Positions 38,872-47,530 of a stretch of 64,000 nucleotides of DNA are shown in pieces. This DNA is from Rhodopseudomonas sp. BAL398. Lineage in GTDB: Bacteria > Pseudomonadota > Alphaproteobacteria > Rhizobiales > Xanthobacteraceae. The notes under the pieces were generated by a model, which was not told the DNA's origin, did no database searches, and saw only the letters and a program-made list of their open reading frames with translations. The first letter of the stretch is position 1, and each line of letters starts with the position of its first letter. The stretch is taken from positions 2,046,001-2,110,000 of the forward strand of contig NZ_CP133111.1 in assembly GCF_033001325.1 (NCBI RefSeq). The letters are read 5' to 3'. Made by a program: the position numbers and the translations under genes.

Positions 38872-39741
38872 ATGGCAAAAGTCGCATTTCTCGGTTTGGG
38901 CGTCATGGGGTTTCCGATGGCCGGACACCTCATGCAGCGCGGCGGCCACGAGGTCACCGTGTATAACCGCAGCTCGGCCAAGGCGCAGGCCTGGCTCGAC
39001 AAATTCGGCGGCCGCACCGCGCCGACGCCGAAGCAGGCGGCGGCGGATCAGGATTTTGTGATGGCCTGCGTCGGCAATGACGACGATCTGCGCAGCGTGA
39101 CCATCGGCGACGACGGCGCCTTTGCCGGCATGAAGGCCGGCGCGATCTTTGTCGATCACACCACCGCCTCGGCCGAGGTCGCCCGCGAACTCGACGCCGC
39201 CGCCACCAAGGCCGGCTTCCACTTCATCGATGCCCCGGTGTCGGGCGGCCAGGCCGGCGCCGAAAACGGCGCGCTGACGGTGATGTGCGGTGGCAGCGCC
39301 GAGGCCTATGCCAGCGCCGAACCGGTGATCGCCGCGTATGGCAAGATGTGCAAGCTGCTCGGCCCGGCGGGCTCCGGCCAGCTCACCAAGATGGTCAACC
39401 AGATCTGCATCGCCGGCCTGGTCGAAGGGCTGTCGGAGGGCATCCACTTCGCCAAGAAGGCCGGGCTCGACGTCAACGCCGTGATCGAGACCATCTCGAA
39501 GGGCGCGGCGCAATCCTGGCAGATGGACAACCGCCACAAAACCATGAATGACGGCAAGTTCGATTTCGGCTTCGCCGTCGAGTGGATGCGAAAGGATCTG
39601 GCGATCTGCCTCGGCGAGGCCCGCCGCAACGGCGCCAGCCTCCCGGTCACCGCGCTGGTCGACGCGTTCTATGCCGAAGTGGAGAAAATCGGCGGCAAGC
39701 GCTGGGATACGTCGAGCCTGCTGGCGCGGCTGGAACGCTAG
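38872..39741 (+). CDS. beta-hydroxyacid dehydrogenase (3-hydroxyisobutyrate dehydrogenase family)
   Basis: A 289-aa NAD(P)-dependent oxidoreductase. The N-terminal Rossmann motif is FLGLGVMGFPMAGHLM. The substrate-binding signature is FIDAPVSGGQAGAENGALTVMCGG, and the catalytic Lys is in GQLTKMVNQICIAGLVEGLSEG. The family reduces or oxidises 3-hydroxyisobutyrate, tartronate semialdehyde, glyoxylate or succinic semialdehyde; the sequence does not let me choose. The start at ATG 38872 is the family N-terminus (MAKVAFLG). It is a single gene, 312 bp after the apbC start, with no other feature in that gap. Confidence 0.9.
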   Translation: MAKVAFLGLGVMGFPMAGHLMQRGGHEVTVYNRSSAKAQAWLDKFGGRTAPTPKQAAADQDFVMACVGNDDDLRSVTIGDDGAFAGMKAGAIFVDHTTASAEVARELDAAATKAGFHFIDAPVSGGQAGAENGALTVMCGGSAEAYASAEPVIAAYGKMCKLLGPAGSGQLTKMVNQICIAGLVEGLSEGIHFAKKAGLDVNAVIETISKGAAQSWQMDNRHKTMNDGKFDFGFAVEWMRKDLAICLGEARRNGASLPVTALVDAFYAEVEKIGGKRWDTSSLLARLER

Positions 39742-39799
39742 GCGGGACGGCTGCGCGGGCCGAGAACGCGCGGCTTTCGCCCCCGCGCGCGCGCTGCCG

Positions 39800-39816
39800 T
39801 TAGGTGGTTGTTAACC
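39800..39816. promoter_or_regulatory. TTAG-N7-TTAACC, imperfect CtrA-like site
   Basis: TTAG, GTGGTTG (7 nt), TTAACC, about 95 nt upstream of the histidine kinase start. One mismatch to TTAA-N7-TTAA. Weak support only. Confidence 0.3.
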
Positions 39817-39910
39817 TGATTATTCTTCCTTCTAAGGCTGCTCTTAAGGATTTGGAGCGAAAATAGAACAGTAAAAACGCGCATGTTTTGCGCCGGATTT
39901 GTGTTGGTTG

Positions 39911-41506
39911 ATGAGTAATCCCGCCGAAAAGCCCGAGGTGTTCCAGCTTCCGGCAGACAGCACGGTTGCGGCGCCTGTCCGCAACCGGCGCGCGGCATCG
40001 CAGCGGGTCCGCGAGGCGCGCGATCGGCTGACCTCGACCAGCGGCACAAGGCCCGCCTTCGATTACGAACTGGTCCGCCTCTACGCCCAGACCCGGCAGT
40101 CGGCATCAATGGTGGTGATGCTGCTGGTGGTGGCCACCGGGCTGCTGTTCGGGATCTGGATGGACGCGATTTCGGCGGCGGCCTGGACGCTGGGGATGCT
40201 GTGCATCCATGCCGTGGTGATCCGCAACTGCCACCGTTTCCTGGGCGAGCAGCCCTCGCCGATCCAGACCCGCAAATGGCGGACCCGCTTCGTGATGCTG
40301 GATCTGCTCTACGGCCTGGCCTGGACCACGTTGCTGATTCACCCGGCCGGCCTCGGCATCGTCTCCAACACCTTGCTGATGTTCCTGATGCTGCTGGTGA
40401 TCGCGGTCTCCAGCATGCTGGCGGCGAGCTTGCCGATCGCCGCCCTGGCGGCGACCGCGCCGGTGACCCTGGCGATCGCGCTGAACTTCGCGCTCGGCGC
40501 CACCTTCGACAACTATGTGCTGGCGCTGCTGGCGATCACCGCCGAAGTGTATTTCGCGCTGCTGGCGCGACGGCTGCATTCGACCACGCTGGCGACGCTG
40601 GAAGCCCGCGCCGAAAAGGACGCGCTGATCGGCGAGCTCGAACAGTCCAAGGCGATTTCCGACGAGGCGCGGCATCGCGCCGAGGCCGCCAACGTCGCCA
40701 AATCGCGGTTTCTGGCGCAGATGAGCCACGAGCTGCGCACCCCGCTCAATGCCATTCTGGGCTTTTCCGAGGTGATGAAGAGCGAGATCTTCGGCGGCCA
40801 CGCGGTGGCGGTCTACAAGGACTATTCGGCCGACATCCACAATTCCGGCGTGCATCTGCTCAACCTGATCAACGAGATCCTCGATCTGTCGCGGATCGAG
40901 GCCGGCCGCTACGAGCTCAACGAGGAAGCGATCTCGCTGGTCCATGTGGTCGCCGACTGCCACCATCTGCTGAAGCTGCGCGCCTCCAGCCGCGGCATCA
41001 CCATCCACGAAGTGTTCGAGCAGGACATGCCGCGGATCTGGGGCGACGAACGCGCGGCGCGGCAGATCGTGCTGAATTTGCTGTCGAACGCCATCAAATT
41101 TACCCCGCAAGGCGGCGAGATCTGGCTCAAGGTCGGCTGGACCGCGTCCGGTGGCCAATATCTCAGCGTCAAGGATACAGGCTCCGGCATCGCTGAAGAC
41201 GAGATCCCGATCGTGCTGGCGTCATTCGGCCAAGGCTCCAATTCGATCAAATCCGCCGAACAAGGCGCCGGCCTCGGCCTGCCGATCGCCAAGAGCCTGG
41301 TCGACATGCATGGCGGCACCTTCACGCTGAAATCCAAGCTGCGGGTCGGGACCGAAGTCATCATCACCTTCCCGCCCGAACGCGTGATGTCGGCGCTGGC
41401 GCCGATGGCCCAGGAGGCGCCGCCGCTGCAGCCCGGACATGCCGAAATCGACGAGAACAGCCGCCCGCGCAACAAGCCGATCATGAATGCCGGCACCGGG
41501 CTGTAG
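39911..41506 (+). CDS. membrane-bound sensor histidine kinase
   Basis: A 531-aa kinase. A variable basic N-terminus of about 60 residues is followed by about six hydrophobic segments (66-215). A short coiled linker (LEARAEKDALIGELEQSKAISDEARHRAEAAN) leads to the HisKA domain, MSHELRTPLNAILGFSEVM with phospho-acceptor His273. The HATPase domain has N-box LNLLSNAIKFTP, G1 DTGSGIAEDEI and G2 GAGLGLPIAKSLVDMHGG. The dimerisation region resembles the PdhS/PleC/DivJ type of alphaproteobacterial cell-cycle kinases. No response-regulator gene is adjacent, so its partner is elsewhere. Confidence 0.92.
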   Translation: MSNPAEKPEVFQLPADSTVAAPVRNRRAASQRVREARDRLTSTSGTRPAFDYELVRLYAQTRQSASMVVMLLVVATGLLFGIWMDAISAAAWTLGMLCIHAVVIRNCHRFLGEQPSPIQTRKWRTRFVMLDLLYGLAWTTLLIHPAGLGIVSNTLLMFLMLLVIAVSSMLAASLPIAALAATAPVTLAIALNFALGATFDNYVLALLAITAEVYFALLARRLHSTTLATLEARAEKDALIGELEQSKAISDEARHRAEAANVAKSRFLAQMSHELRTPLNAILGFSEVMKSEIFGGHAVAVYKDYSADIHNSGVHLLNLINEILDLSRIEAGRYELNEEAISLVHVVADCHHLLKLRASSRGITIHEVFEQDMPRIWGDERAARQIVLNLLSNAIKFTPQGGEIWLKVGWTASGGQYLSVKDTGSGIAEDEIPIVLASFGQGSNSIKSAEQGAGLGLPIAKSLVDMHGGTFTLKSKLRVGTEVIITFPPERVMSALAPMAQEAPPLQPGHAEIDENSRPRNKPIMNAGTGL

Positions 41507-41549
41507 CCTGGAGCTTGCGAAGGAAGCCTAATGTGCGTCACCATGTGGC

Positions 41550-41759
41550 ATGAGCATTGAAACCCCATGCATCGCCGTCTGCATGATCGATCCCGAAAGT
41601 GCCCTGTGTCTGGGCTGCGGCCGCACGCTGCCGGAAATCGCCCGCTGGCACCGGCTCGACTCAGCCGAGCGGCTGGCGATCATGGACGCGCTGCCGGCGC
41701 GGATGTCGGATGCCGGCCTGGTTCCGCCGGGCCAGCCGAGCGCGACAGCCGCCACGTAA
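41550..41759 (+). CDS. DUF1289 small Cys-rich protein
   Basis: A 69-aa DUF1289 protein (PF06945). It has the four-Cys pattern PCIAVCMIDPESALCLGCGRTLPEIARWHRL, suggesting a bound metal or Fe-S site. Members often sit near dus genes or oxidoreductases and have no proven role. It lies 43 nt after the kinase gene and 10 nt before the protease gene, and is probably translated with the latter. Confidence 0.88.
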   Translation: MSIETPCIAVCMIDPESALCLGCGRTLPEIARWHRLDSAERLAIMDALPARMSDAGLVPPGQPSATAAT

Positions 41760-41769
41760 CAGGTGCGGC

Positions 41770-42282
41770 GTGAGCCGGCTGCTGCTGATCGCGCTGGTGC
41801 TGGTGGCGACGGTGGGCGCGGTGCTGGCCTATGGCGATCCCAAGCGGATCGCCCATGCCAGCCAACTGGTTGTGAGCATCCTGCACACGCCGAGCCCCAG
41901 ACCGACCCGATCGGTGCAGATCCCGCGCGGCCATGGCGGCGAATTCGCGCTGCGCGCCAAGATCAACGGCGTCAGCGCGCCGATGGTGATCGACACCGGC
42001 GCGACCTCGGTGGTGCTGACCTATGAGACCGCGATGGCCGCCGGGCTGCCGCTGGAATTGCTGAAATTCGACGTCGCCGTCGAGACTGCCGGCGGCCGCA
42101 CCCACGCCGCGAAACTGTCGCTCGACAGTCTGGCGATCGGCCGGCTGGTCGAGCGCTCTGTGCCGGCTTTGGTGGTGCCGCGCGGTCAGATGAAGACCAA
42201 TCTGCTCGGCATGAGTTTTCTCGATCGGCTGGAAAGCTGGGAGGTCCGCGCCGACCGGCTGCGGCTGCGCGGCTACCCGTAA
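41770..42282 (+). CDS. TIGR02281-type retropepsin-like aspartic protease, membrane-anchored
   Basis: A 170-aa protein with a GTG start at 41770 (AGGTG just upstream). A hydrophobic N-terminal helix (LLLIALVLVATVGAVLAYG) anchors it. The single-domain aspartyl protease part has the active-site loop VIDTGATSVVLTYE (Asp75) and LLGMSFLDRLESWEVR near the end, as in the clan AA TIGR02281 family. Such enzymes act as dimers in the periplasm. The physiological substrate is unknown. It converges with dusA. Confidence 0.88.
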   Translation: MSRLLLIALVLVATVGAVLAYGDPKRIAHASQLVVSILHTPSPRPTRSVQIPRGHGGEFALRAKINGVSAPMVIDTGATSVVLTYETAMAAGLPLELLKFDVAVETAGGRTHAAKLSLDSLAIGRLVERSVPALVVPRGQMKTNLLGMSFLDRLESWEVRADRLRLRGYP

Positions 42283-42337
42283 CGCCGCGCCCTCCCCGCA
42301 CGGCTTGCCCCGACCCGACCTTTGCCGGCGACAAGGG

Positions 42338-43330
42338 TCAGGCGATTTCGTAAGCCGGCCCCGCGACCAGCGCGATAGCGTCGCGCAACACCGCGACGCC
42401 GGCGCCGGGCCTGGTGCCATGCTCGGCGAGATGGCGGCGGAAAGCGCGCGCGCCCTTCACGCCATGAAACGCGCCGACCAGATGCCTTGTGATGGCGTGC
42501 AGCCGCGTGCCTTGCGCCAGCTGCTCGGCGATATAGGGCATCATCGCCTCCAGCGCGTCCTGCATGGTGGCGTGCGGCGGCGCCCCGCCGAACAGCTGCG
42601 GATCGACCGCCAATAGCCGCCACGGCTCCTGATAGGCGGCGCGGCCCAGCATCACGCCATCGACATGGTCGAGATGTGCCGCGGCCTCGGCGACGCCGGC
42701 GATGCCGCCATTGATGCTGATCGGCAGCTGCGGAAACGCCGCCTTGAGCCGATACACCAGCGCGTAGTCCAGCGGTGGCACGTCGCGATTCTGCTTCGGC
42801 GACAGGCCCTGCAGCCAGGCCTTGCGGGCATGCACGATCAGCGCGTCGACGCCGGCGTCGACCACCGCGCGCGCCATCGCATCGAGCGCGATCTCGGGAT
42901 CCTGATCATCGATCCCGATCCGGCATTTGACCGTCACCGGAATCCGCACCGCGCGCTTCATCGCCGCGACGCAGTCGGCGACCAGCGCCGGCTCCGCCAT
43001 CAGGCAGGCGCCGAAGCGGCCATCCTGCACCCGATCGGACGGGCAGCCGACATTGAGATTGATCTCGTGATAGCCGAAATCCTCGCCGATCCGCGCGCTG
43101 GTGGCGAGATCCGCCGGGTCCGAGCCGCCGAGCTGCAGCGCCACCGGATGTTCGCATGCGTCAAAGCCGAGCAGCCGCTGCCGATCGCCATGAATCACGG
43201 CGCCGGTGGTCACCATCTCGCTATACAGCCGCGCGCGCCGCGTCAGCAGCCGGTGGAACACGCGGCAATGCCGATCGGTCCAATCCATCATCGGCGCGAC
43301 GGAAAATCTATGTGGCTGATTTGGCTGCAT
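42338..43330 (-). CDS. dusA: tRNA-dihydrouridine synthase A
   Basis: A 330-aa flavin-dependent tRNA dihydrouridine synthase, modifying U20/U20a of tRNA. The opening SVAPMMDWTDRHCRVFHRLL is diagnostic. Catalytic Cys96 is in NLNVGCPSDRVQDGRFGACLM, and the FMN-binding segment is SINGGIAG...GVMLGRAAYQEPW. The gene is complete. In several bacterial groups its 5' end is an integration site for genomic islands, and here an integrase remnant lies just upstream of that end. Confidence 0.95.
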   Translation of the reverse strand: MQPNQPHRFSVAPMMDWTDRHCRVFHRLLTRRARLYSEMVTTGAVIHGDRQRLLGFDACEHPVALQLGGSDPADLATSARIGEDFGYHEINLNVGCPSDRVQDGRFGACLMAEPALVADCVAAMKRAVRIPVTVKCRIGIDDQDPEIALDAMARAVVDAGVDALIVHARKAWLQGLSPKQNRDVPPLDYALVYRLKAAFPQLPISINGGIAGVAEAAAHLDHVDGVMLGRAAYQEPWRLLAVDPQLFGGAPPHATMQDALEAMMPYIAEQLAQGTRLHAITRHLVGAFHGVKGARAFRRHLAEHGTRPGAGVAVLRDAIALVAGPAYEIA

Positions 43331-43411
43331 TTTTTCAGTACATTCAGATCGTTAAGTCTCGTCGTGTGCACTCATTTTGCGACGTCATACGACGCTTTTT
43401 CCGGGTTTTCG

Positions 43412-43726
43412 ATGTCTCAGTGCACACGCAGCGCAAGCGCCGTGGCTACCTTTAGCAGATTAAAGTCGGGTTCGTGGCGCGCCCAAATCCGGCGCAAGGG
43501 GAAATATGTCAACGAGACTTTCCAGCGCCGAAAGGACGCCGAGGAACGGAGGATTGATATTGAACACCGGATTGATCAGCAAGAACCGGCAACGTCACGC
43601 AAATCACGAGATGCTCGGTTCTTTGGCGAACTCATCGCACTTCATCGCCAAGACTTAGTGGAAGTGGGCAAGAACATCGGGCGCTCGAAGAGCGCCAGTC
43701 TGATCTTACTCGACGAGAGACTTGCA
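43412..43726 (+). pseudogene. N-terminal remnant of a tyrosine-type site-specific integrase
   Basis: An open frame from ATG 43412 encodes about 105 residues like the N-terminus of Rhizobiales phage-type integrases: VATFSRLKSGSWRAQIRRKGKYVNETFQRRKDAEE (the SAM-like DNA-binding start) and then RFFGELIALHRQDL and IGRSKSASLILLDERL. The similarity stops there, and the frame continues into unrelated sequence to 43882. The catalytic domain with the Arg-His-Arg-Tyr residues is missing. It points away from dusA, as an island-end integrase would. It is very probably non-functional. Confidence 0.72.
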
Positions 43727-43958
43727 TGCGGCGGGCGGCGGCGGCATGGCCGACAATCGCTTCGTGAAGACCATCGCCGTCGACTGGGCGCTGCTGCGAC
43801 AAAGTATTTTGAAGCGCTCCTCGCCGATGCGGTCCGGGATGAAGGGCGGGTCGGACGGCGCCAACACGGCGCCGAGGGGTGACGGGCCCTCCCCACCGGT
43901 TGCCACTCATGTCGCGGCGCTGCCTCAGAATTGCGCAAGGATTGCCCATGTTCTCCCC
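43727..43958. other. non-coding scar between integrase remnant and ABC operon
   Basis: No supported gene. A minus-strand frame (43706-43906) contains an ordered-looking stretch, SDPPFIPDRIGEERFKILC, that may be debris of another gene, but I cannot name it. Confidence 0.4.
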
Positions 43959-43987
43959 TTGCAGAAAGATATCGCTTTCCATTATGT
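43959..43987 (+). promoter_or_regulatory. sigma70-like promoter of the ABC importer operon
   Basis: TTGCAG (43959-43964), a 17-nt spacer, then TTATGT (43982-43987). The -10 region is overlapped by the putative HutC operator at 43984-43995, so a bound repressor would block the polymerase. Confidence 0.55.
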
Positions 43988-43995
43988 CTATACAT
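43984..43995. promoter_or_regulatory. putative HutC operator 1
   Basis: ATGTCTATACAT, an imperfect dyad, about 40 nt before the ABC ATPase gene. The identical 12-mer recurs at 54361 and its reverse complement (one base changed) at 48940. GntR/HutC repressors bind TGTA-N2-TACA-like dyads, and a hutC gene lies in the cluster. Confidence 0.7.
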
Positions 43996-44036
43996 GTTAG
44001 AGTAACTGAACAGGGGTGGGAGTAGGCTTGGCCGCG

Positions 44037-44831
44037 ATGAGTGAAGCAGTGCTGTCGTTCGATGCTATCGGCCAGGATTTCCCGACGCCGGGCGCGCGCT
44101 CGACCATTCGGGTCATCGACGGCATCAGCTTCGAGGTCGGAAGTGGCAAATTCGTTGCGGTGATCGGGCCGAGCGGCTGCGGCAAGAGTACGTTGTTGCA
44201 GATGGCCGCCGGCCTGTTGATGCCGACACGCGGCGGGGTTCGCCACCGCGGCCGCGCCGTCCGCGACGTCAACCGCGAAGTCGGCTTCGTACCGCAGCAG
44301 GCGCAGTTATTTCCGTGGAAGACGCTGGCTGAAAACGTCGAACTGCCGCTGCTGTTGCGCGGCATCGCCGCCGAGGAACGCCGGCATCGGGTCGCGTCCG
44401 CGCTCAAGGCGGTCGGCCTCGACGGCTTCGAGCATTATTTTCCAGGCCAGTTGTCCGGCGGTATGCAGAAGCGCGGCTCGATCGCGCGGACGCTGATTTA
44501 CCGACCAGACGTTATCCTGATGGACGAGCCTTTCGGTGCGCTCGATGCACAGACCCGCATGGTGATGCAGGACGATCTGCAGATGCTGGCCCGGGACGCC
44601 GCCGCAACCGTGCTCTTCATCACCCACGACATCACCGAGGCGGTGCTGTTGGCGGACCGCGTCGTGATCATGAGCCAGCGCCCTTCCCGGTTGCTGGCGA
44701 ATATCGAGATCAATCTGCCGCGGCCGCGCGACGTGTTCGAGCCATTTCGCAATCCCGGTTTCGATGCCGCCTACGACGCGGTGTGGTCGGTATTCCGTTC
44801 GCAGATCGATATCCGGGAACGTTCGCATTGA
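44037..44831 (+). CDS. ABC transporter ATP-binding protein, SsuB/TauB/NrtD type
   Basis: A 264-aa ATPase (counted from ATG 44037). Walker A is GPSGCGKSTLLQMAAGL, Q-loop FVPQQAQLFPWKTL, signature LSGGMQKRGSIARTL, Walker B VILMDEPFGALD and H-loop FITHDITEA. The Q-loop and the C-terminal PRPRDVFEPFRNPGF are typical of the nitrate/sulfonate/taurine/pyrimidine-precursor importers. In-frame TTG 44028 (GGGAG 5 nt upstream) and GTG 44016 are alternative starts. First gene of a three-gene importer operon under HutC operator 1. Confidence 0.9.
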   Translation: MSEAVLSFDAIGQDFPTPGARSTIRVIDGISFEVGSGKFVAVIGPSGCGKSTLLQMAAGLLMPTRGGVRHRGRAVRDVNREVGFVPQQAQLFPWKTLAENVELPLLLRGIAAEERRHRVASALKAVGLDGFEHYFPGQLSGGMQKRGSIARTLIYRPDVILMDEPFGALDAQTRMVMQDDLQMLARDAAATVLFITHDITEAVLLADRVVIMSQRPSRLLANIEINLPRPRDVFEPFRNPGFDAAYDAVWSVFRSQIDIRERSH

Positions 44832-44845
44832 GAGAGAAGGCCACG

Positions 44846-45694
44846 ATGAACGACGCCACCGCTACGGCCATTCCTCCGGCTGCCTCCGAAAATTGGGCCG
44901 GCAGGCGGCGCAGTCTGGTTGCGCGAGCCGCCCATGGCTTTCTGGTGCTGCTGCCCGGGATCGCGATCCTGCTGTTCTGGCAATGGGCGTCTGGCCGGCT
45001 GATCAAGGAGATTTATGTCAGCAAACCCACCGCGGTCGCCGACCGGCTCTATGAGCTGTTCAGTTCTGGCGAGATCTATCCGCACCTGTGGACCACCGGG
45101 CAGGAATTGGTGCTGGGCTATCTGATCGGCGTCGGTGGCGGCATCCTGGCTGGCTACGCGCTCGGCCGCTCGCCGCGACTTGCCACGATCTTCGAGCCCT
45201 ATGTCATGGCGTTCTACGGCGTGCCCAAGATCGCGCTGGCGCCGCTGTTCATCATCTGGTTCGGCATCGGCATCTGGTCGAAGATCGCGCTGGCCGCCAT
45301 CATGGTGTTCTTTCTCGTGTTCTATAACGTGTATTCCGGCGTCCGCGCGGTCGATCGCGAACTCGTCAATTTGACGCTGGTGATGGGCGCGAGCCAGCGC
45401 CAGCTGACCTATCACGTCTATCTTCCCGCCGCCGCCCCCTACGTCATGCTCGGCATGCGGATGGCGGTGCCCTACAGTGTCATCGGGGTCATCGTCGGCG
45501 AGTTCACCTCCTCGATCCAGGGCCTCGGCCTGTTCATCCACGAGGCATCGTCGACCTACGATCCCGCCGGCGTATTCGCCGGGATCGTCATCCTGCTGGC
45601 CTTCGTGGTGGTGGCCAATACCATCGCCGGGCGGCTGGAACGCCATTTCCTGCGCTGGAAAACCCCGACCGCACTGGGCCCGAGCGCAGTCTGA
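44846..45694 (+). CDS. ABC transporter permease, SsuC/TauC type
   Basis: A 282-aa inner-membrane permease (BPD_transp_1, PF00528). About six hydrophobic segments are visible, starting at FLVLLPGIAILLFWQWASG. The ATPase-coupling EAA loop is LVNLTLVMGASQRQLTYHVYLPAAAPYVMLGMR. ATG 44846 has GAAGG upstream and starts 14 nt after the ATPase stop. With the ATPase and the binding protein it forms one complete importer. Confidence 0.92.
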   Translation: MNDATATAIPPAASENWAGRRRSLVARAAHGFLVLLPGIAILLFWQWASGRLIKEIYVSKPTAVADRLYELFSSGEIYPHLWTTGQELVLGYLIGVGGGILAGYALGRSPRLATIFEPYVMAFYGVPKIALAPLFIIWFGIGIWSKIALAAIMVFFLVFYNVYSGVRAVDRELVNLTLVMGASQRQLTYHVYLPAAAPYVMLGMRMAVPYSVIGVIVGEFTSSIQGLGLFIHEASSTYDPAGVFAGIVILLAFVVVANTIAGRLERHFLRWKTPTALGPSAV

Positions 45695-45725
45695 GACTCC
45701 CACCCGACCTGCCAAAGGAGCGAAC

Positions 45726-46763
45726 ATGCCTTCGATCAGCGGCCTGACCCGAACACTGACCCTGACAGCGACCTTGCTGCTTGTTCCGACGCTGGCGCTG
45801 GCGCAGCAACCGGTCAGGATCGCCCAGGGCTTCGCGTCATTGAGCTTCCTGCCGGTGTGGGGCGCCCGCGCGCTCGACAGCTTCGCGCCGCAGGGCCTCA
45901 GCGCCACGGTGCTGAATTCTCCGGGCGGCGATCCGGCGGCGCTGGCGGCGCTCGACGCCGGCGATGCCGATCTGGCGGCGGTCGGCACCGAGTCGGTGCT
46001 GCGCGCCGTCTCCAAGGGCCAACCGTTCGAGATCGTCTACAATCTGATGTCGAAAGTGACGTTGCAGCTGGTGGTCGCTCCGTCGCTGCTGGAAAAGGCC
46101 GGCGTCAAGCCGGGCGATCCGCTGCAGAAGCGGCTCGCCGCGCTGAAGGGCGCGATCATCGGCGTGTCCGCAGTCGGCGGCACCCAGGACACCGCGGCGC
46201 GCTGGCTCGCCACACAGGGCGGCCTCGATCCCAAGACCGACATCAAGGTAGCGCAGGTCGGCAGCCCGCGGGCGCTGCAGGCCGCGCTGGAGAACCACCG
46301 GATCGACGCCTTCGTGCTGTCGCCGCCGGAAGGCTATCTGGCGACCAAATCCGGCGCCGGCATCATTCTGGTCTCGCTCGGCGACGACTTTCCGCTGCTC
46401 GCCAACCAGCCCTATCTGGTGCTGGTGGCCAAGAAGCCGATCGACGACAAGGCGAAGGCGCTGATCGTCAAGACGGTCCGCGCGATGCAGGCCGCCAGCG
46501 CCGCGCTGGTGAAGGATCCGGAGGCGACCGCGCAGGCGATCCAGAAGCAATTCTTCGCCAAGGCCGAGCCCGCGGCGATCACCGCGGCAATCAAGGCGAT
46601 GCAAAGCGGCGTCGCCAATGCCGGCAAGCTCGACGTCAAGGCGTTCGAGAACCAGCTCGCCTTCTCCAAAGAGGTCGGCACCGTGTTCGACAAGGAGTTC
46701 GATGCCGAAGCAGCCCGCAACGATGTCTGGACCAACGACTTCGTCGAGGCCGCCAAGAAGTAA
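45726..46763 (+). CDS. ABC substrate-binding protein, NMT1/SsuA-like
   Basis: A 345-aa periplasmic binding protein of the SsuA/THI5-like superfamily (PF09084/PF13379). The signal peptide ends near TLALA|QQPV (about residue 26). The family pattern VRIAQGFASLSFLPVWGARALDSF, then GDADLAAVGTESVLRAV and GVSAVGGTQDTAARWLATQGGL, indicates a small planar or anionic ligand. ATG 45726 has AGGAG 6 nt upstream. Its place with the hut genes under a shared operator suggests import of an imidazole compound such as urocanate, which is inference. Confidence 0.88.
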   Translation: MPSISGLTRTLTLTATLLLVPTLALAQQPVRIAQGFASLSFLPVWGARALDSFAPQGLSATVLNSPGGDPAALAALDAGDADLAAVGTESVLRAVSKGQPFEIVYNLMSKVTLQLVVAPSLLEKAGVKPGDPLQKRLAALKGAIIGVSAVGGTQDTAARWLATQGGLDPKTDIKVAQVGSPRALQAALENHRIDAFVLSPPEGYLATKSGAGIILVSLGDDFPLLANQPYLVLVAKKPIDDKAKALIVKTVRAMQAASAALVKDPEATAQAIQKQFFAKAEPAAITAAIKAMQSGVANAGKLDVKAFENQLAFSKEVGTVFDKEFDAEAARNDVWTNDFVEAAKK

Positions 46764-46789
46764 GCAACATGTCGGGCCGGCTGAACCGC

Positions 46790-47530
46790 TCAGCCGGTCG
46801 GGGTGAAACGCGCGATCAGATCGTAGAGGTGGCCGGGATGCGTTATCCGTACCGCCGTGATCGGCTCGCCGGTTCGCCATGTCCGTCGTTCGATGACGAG
46901 GCACGCCGCCCCAAGGTCGATCTTGAGATCCTCGGCGAGACGCTGGTCGGCGTTGCATGCGGTGATGCGATGCTCGGCCTCGGTCCACGGCACATGGCCG
47001 ACCAGCCAGGTGTTCGGCGGCGTGATCGAAAAATCCACCCGCAGCGCATCCGGCACCGCCTGCAGATTGATCAGCCGATCCTCGATCGCGAAGGGCTGGC
47101 CCTGGGCCTCGTGCAGACAGCGGATCGCCAGCAGCCGGGTGCCGGCGCCGACCGCGATCCGGGCCCTGTCGGCGGCCGTGGGCCGGCGCTGGTGCAGTTC
47201 GATCAGCCGAAAGCCGTAGCGCTCGCCGCGCTTTTCGACCTCGCCCTTGAGATCGGGTATCTGCAGGATCGCCGACTGCACGCGGGGCCGCGACACGAAG
47301 CTGCCGGCCCTGCGGCGGCGCACCACCAGGCCCGCCTCGGCCAGCGCCGAGATCACCTTGTTCACCGTCATCCGCGAACAGGAATAGGTTTCCATCAATT
47401 CGTGTTCGAACGGCACACGGTGCCCCGGCGGCCAATCCCCAGATGTGATCTTGGCCTCGAGATCGCAGCGGATTCGTTGATACAACGCTTTCGGCGCGAT
47501 CTTCGCGCCAGCCTTAAGTTTCGCGGTCAT
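46790..47530 (-). CDS. hutC: GntR-family transcriptional regulator (HutC type)
   Basis: A 246-aa HutC-subfamily repressor. The N-terminal winged helix-turn-helix spans about residues 12-75 (LYQRIRCDLEAKITSGDWPPGHRVPFEHELMETYSCSRMTVNKVISAL). The C-terminal UTRA ligand domain (about 95-240) contains RLLAIRCLHEAQGQPFAIEDRLIN and WTEAEHRITA. HutC proteins release DNA when urocanate binds. Its ATG overlaps the hutF stop (ATGA), so it is made with hutF and probably represses its own operon through the dyad at 48940. Confidence 0.92.
   Translation of the reverse strand: MTAKLKAGAKIAPKALYQRIRCDLEAKITSGDWPPGHRVPFEHELMETYSCSRMTVNKVISALAEAGLVVRRRRAGSFVSRPRVQSAILQIPDLKGEVEKRGERYGFRLIELHQRRPTAADRARIAVGAGTRLLAIRCLHEAQGQPFAIEDRLINLQAVPDALRVDFSITPPNTWLVGHVPWTEAEHRITACNADQRLAEDLKIDLGAACLVIERRTWRTGEPITAVRITHPGHLYDLIARFTPTG

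Noticed and set aside
42283-43411. tRNA gene as integration target near the integrase remnant
   Set aside because: No cloverleaf or CCA-ended sequence could be recognised; dusA itself is the likelier target.
43727-43882. Continuation of the integrase frame to 43882 as an intact gene
   Set aside because: Residues after about 43726 lose similarity and turn into Arg/Gly-rich low-complexity sequence; the catalytic domain is absent.
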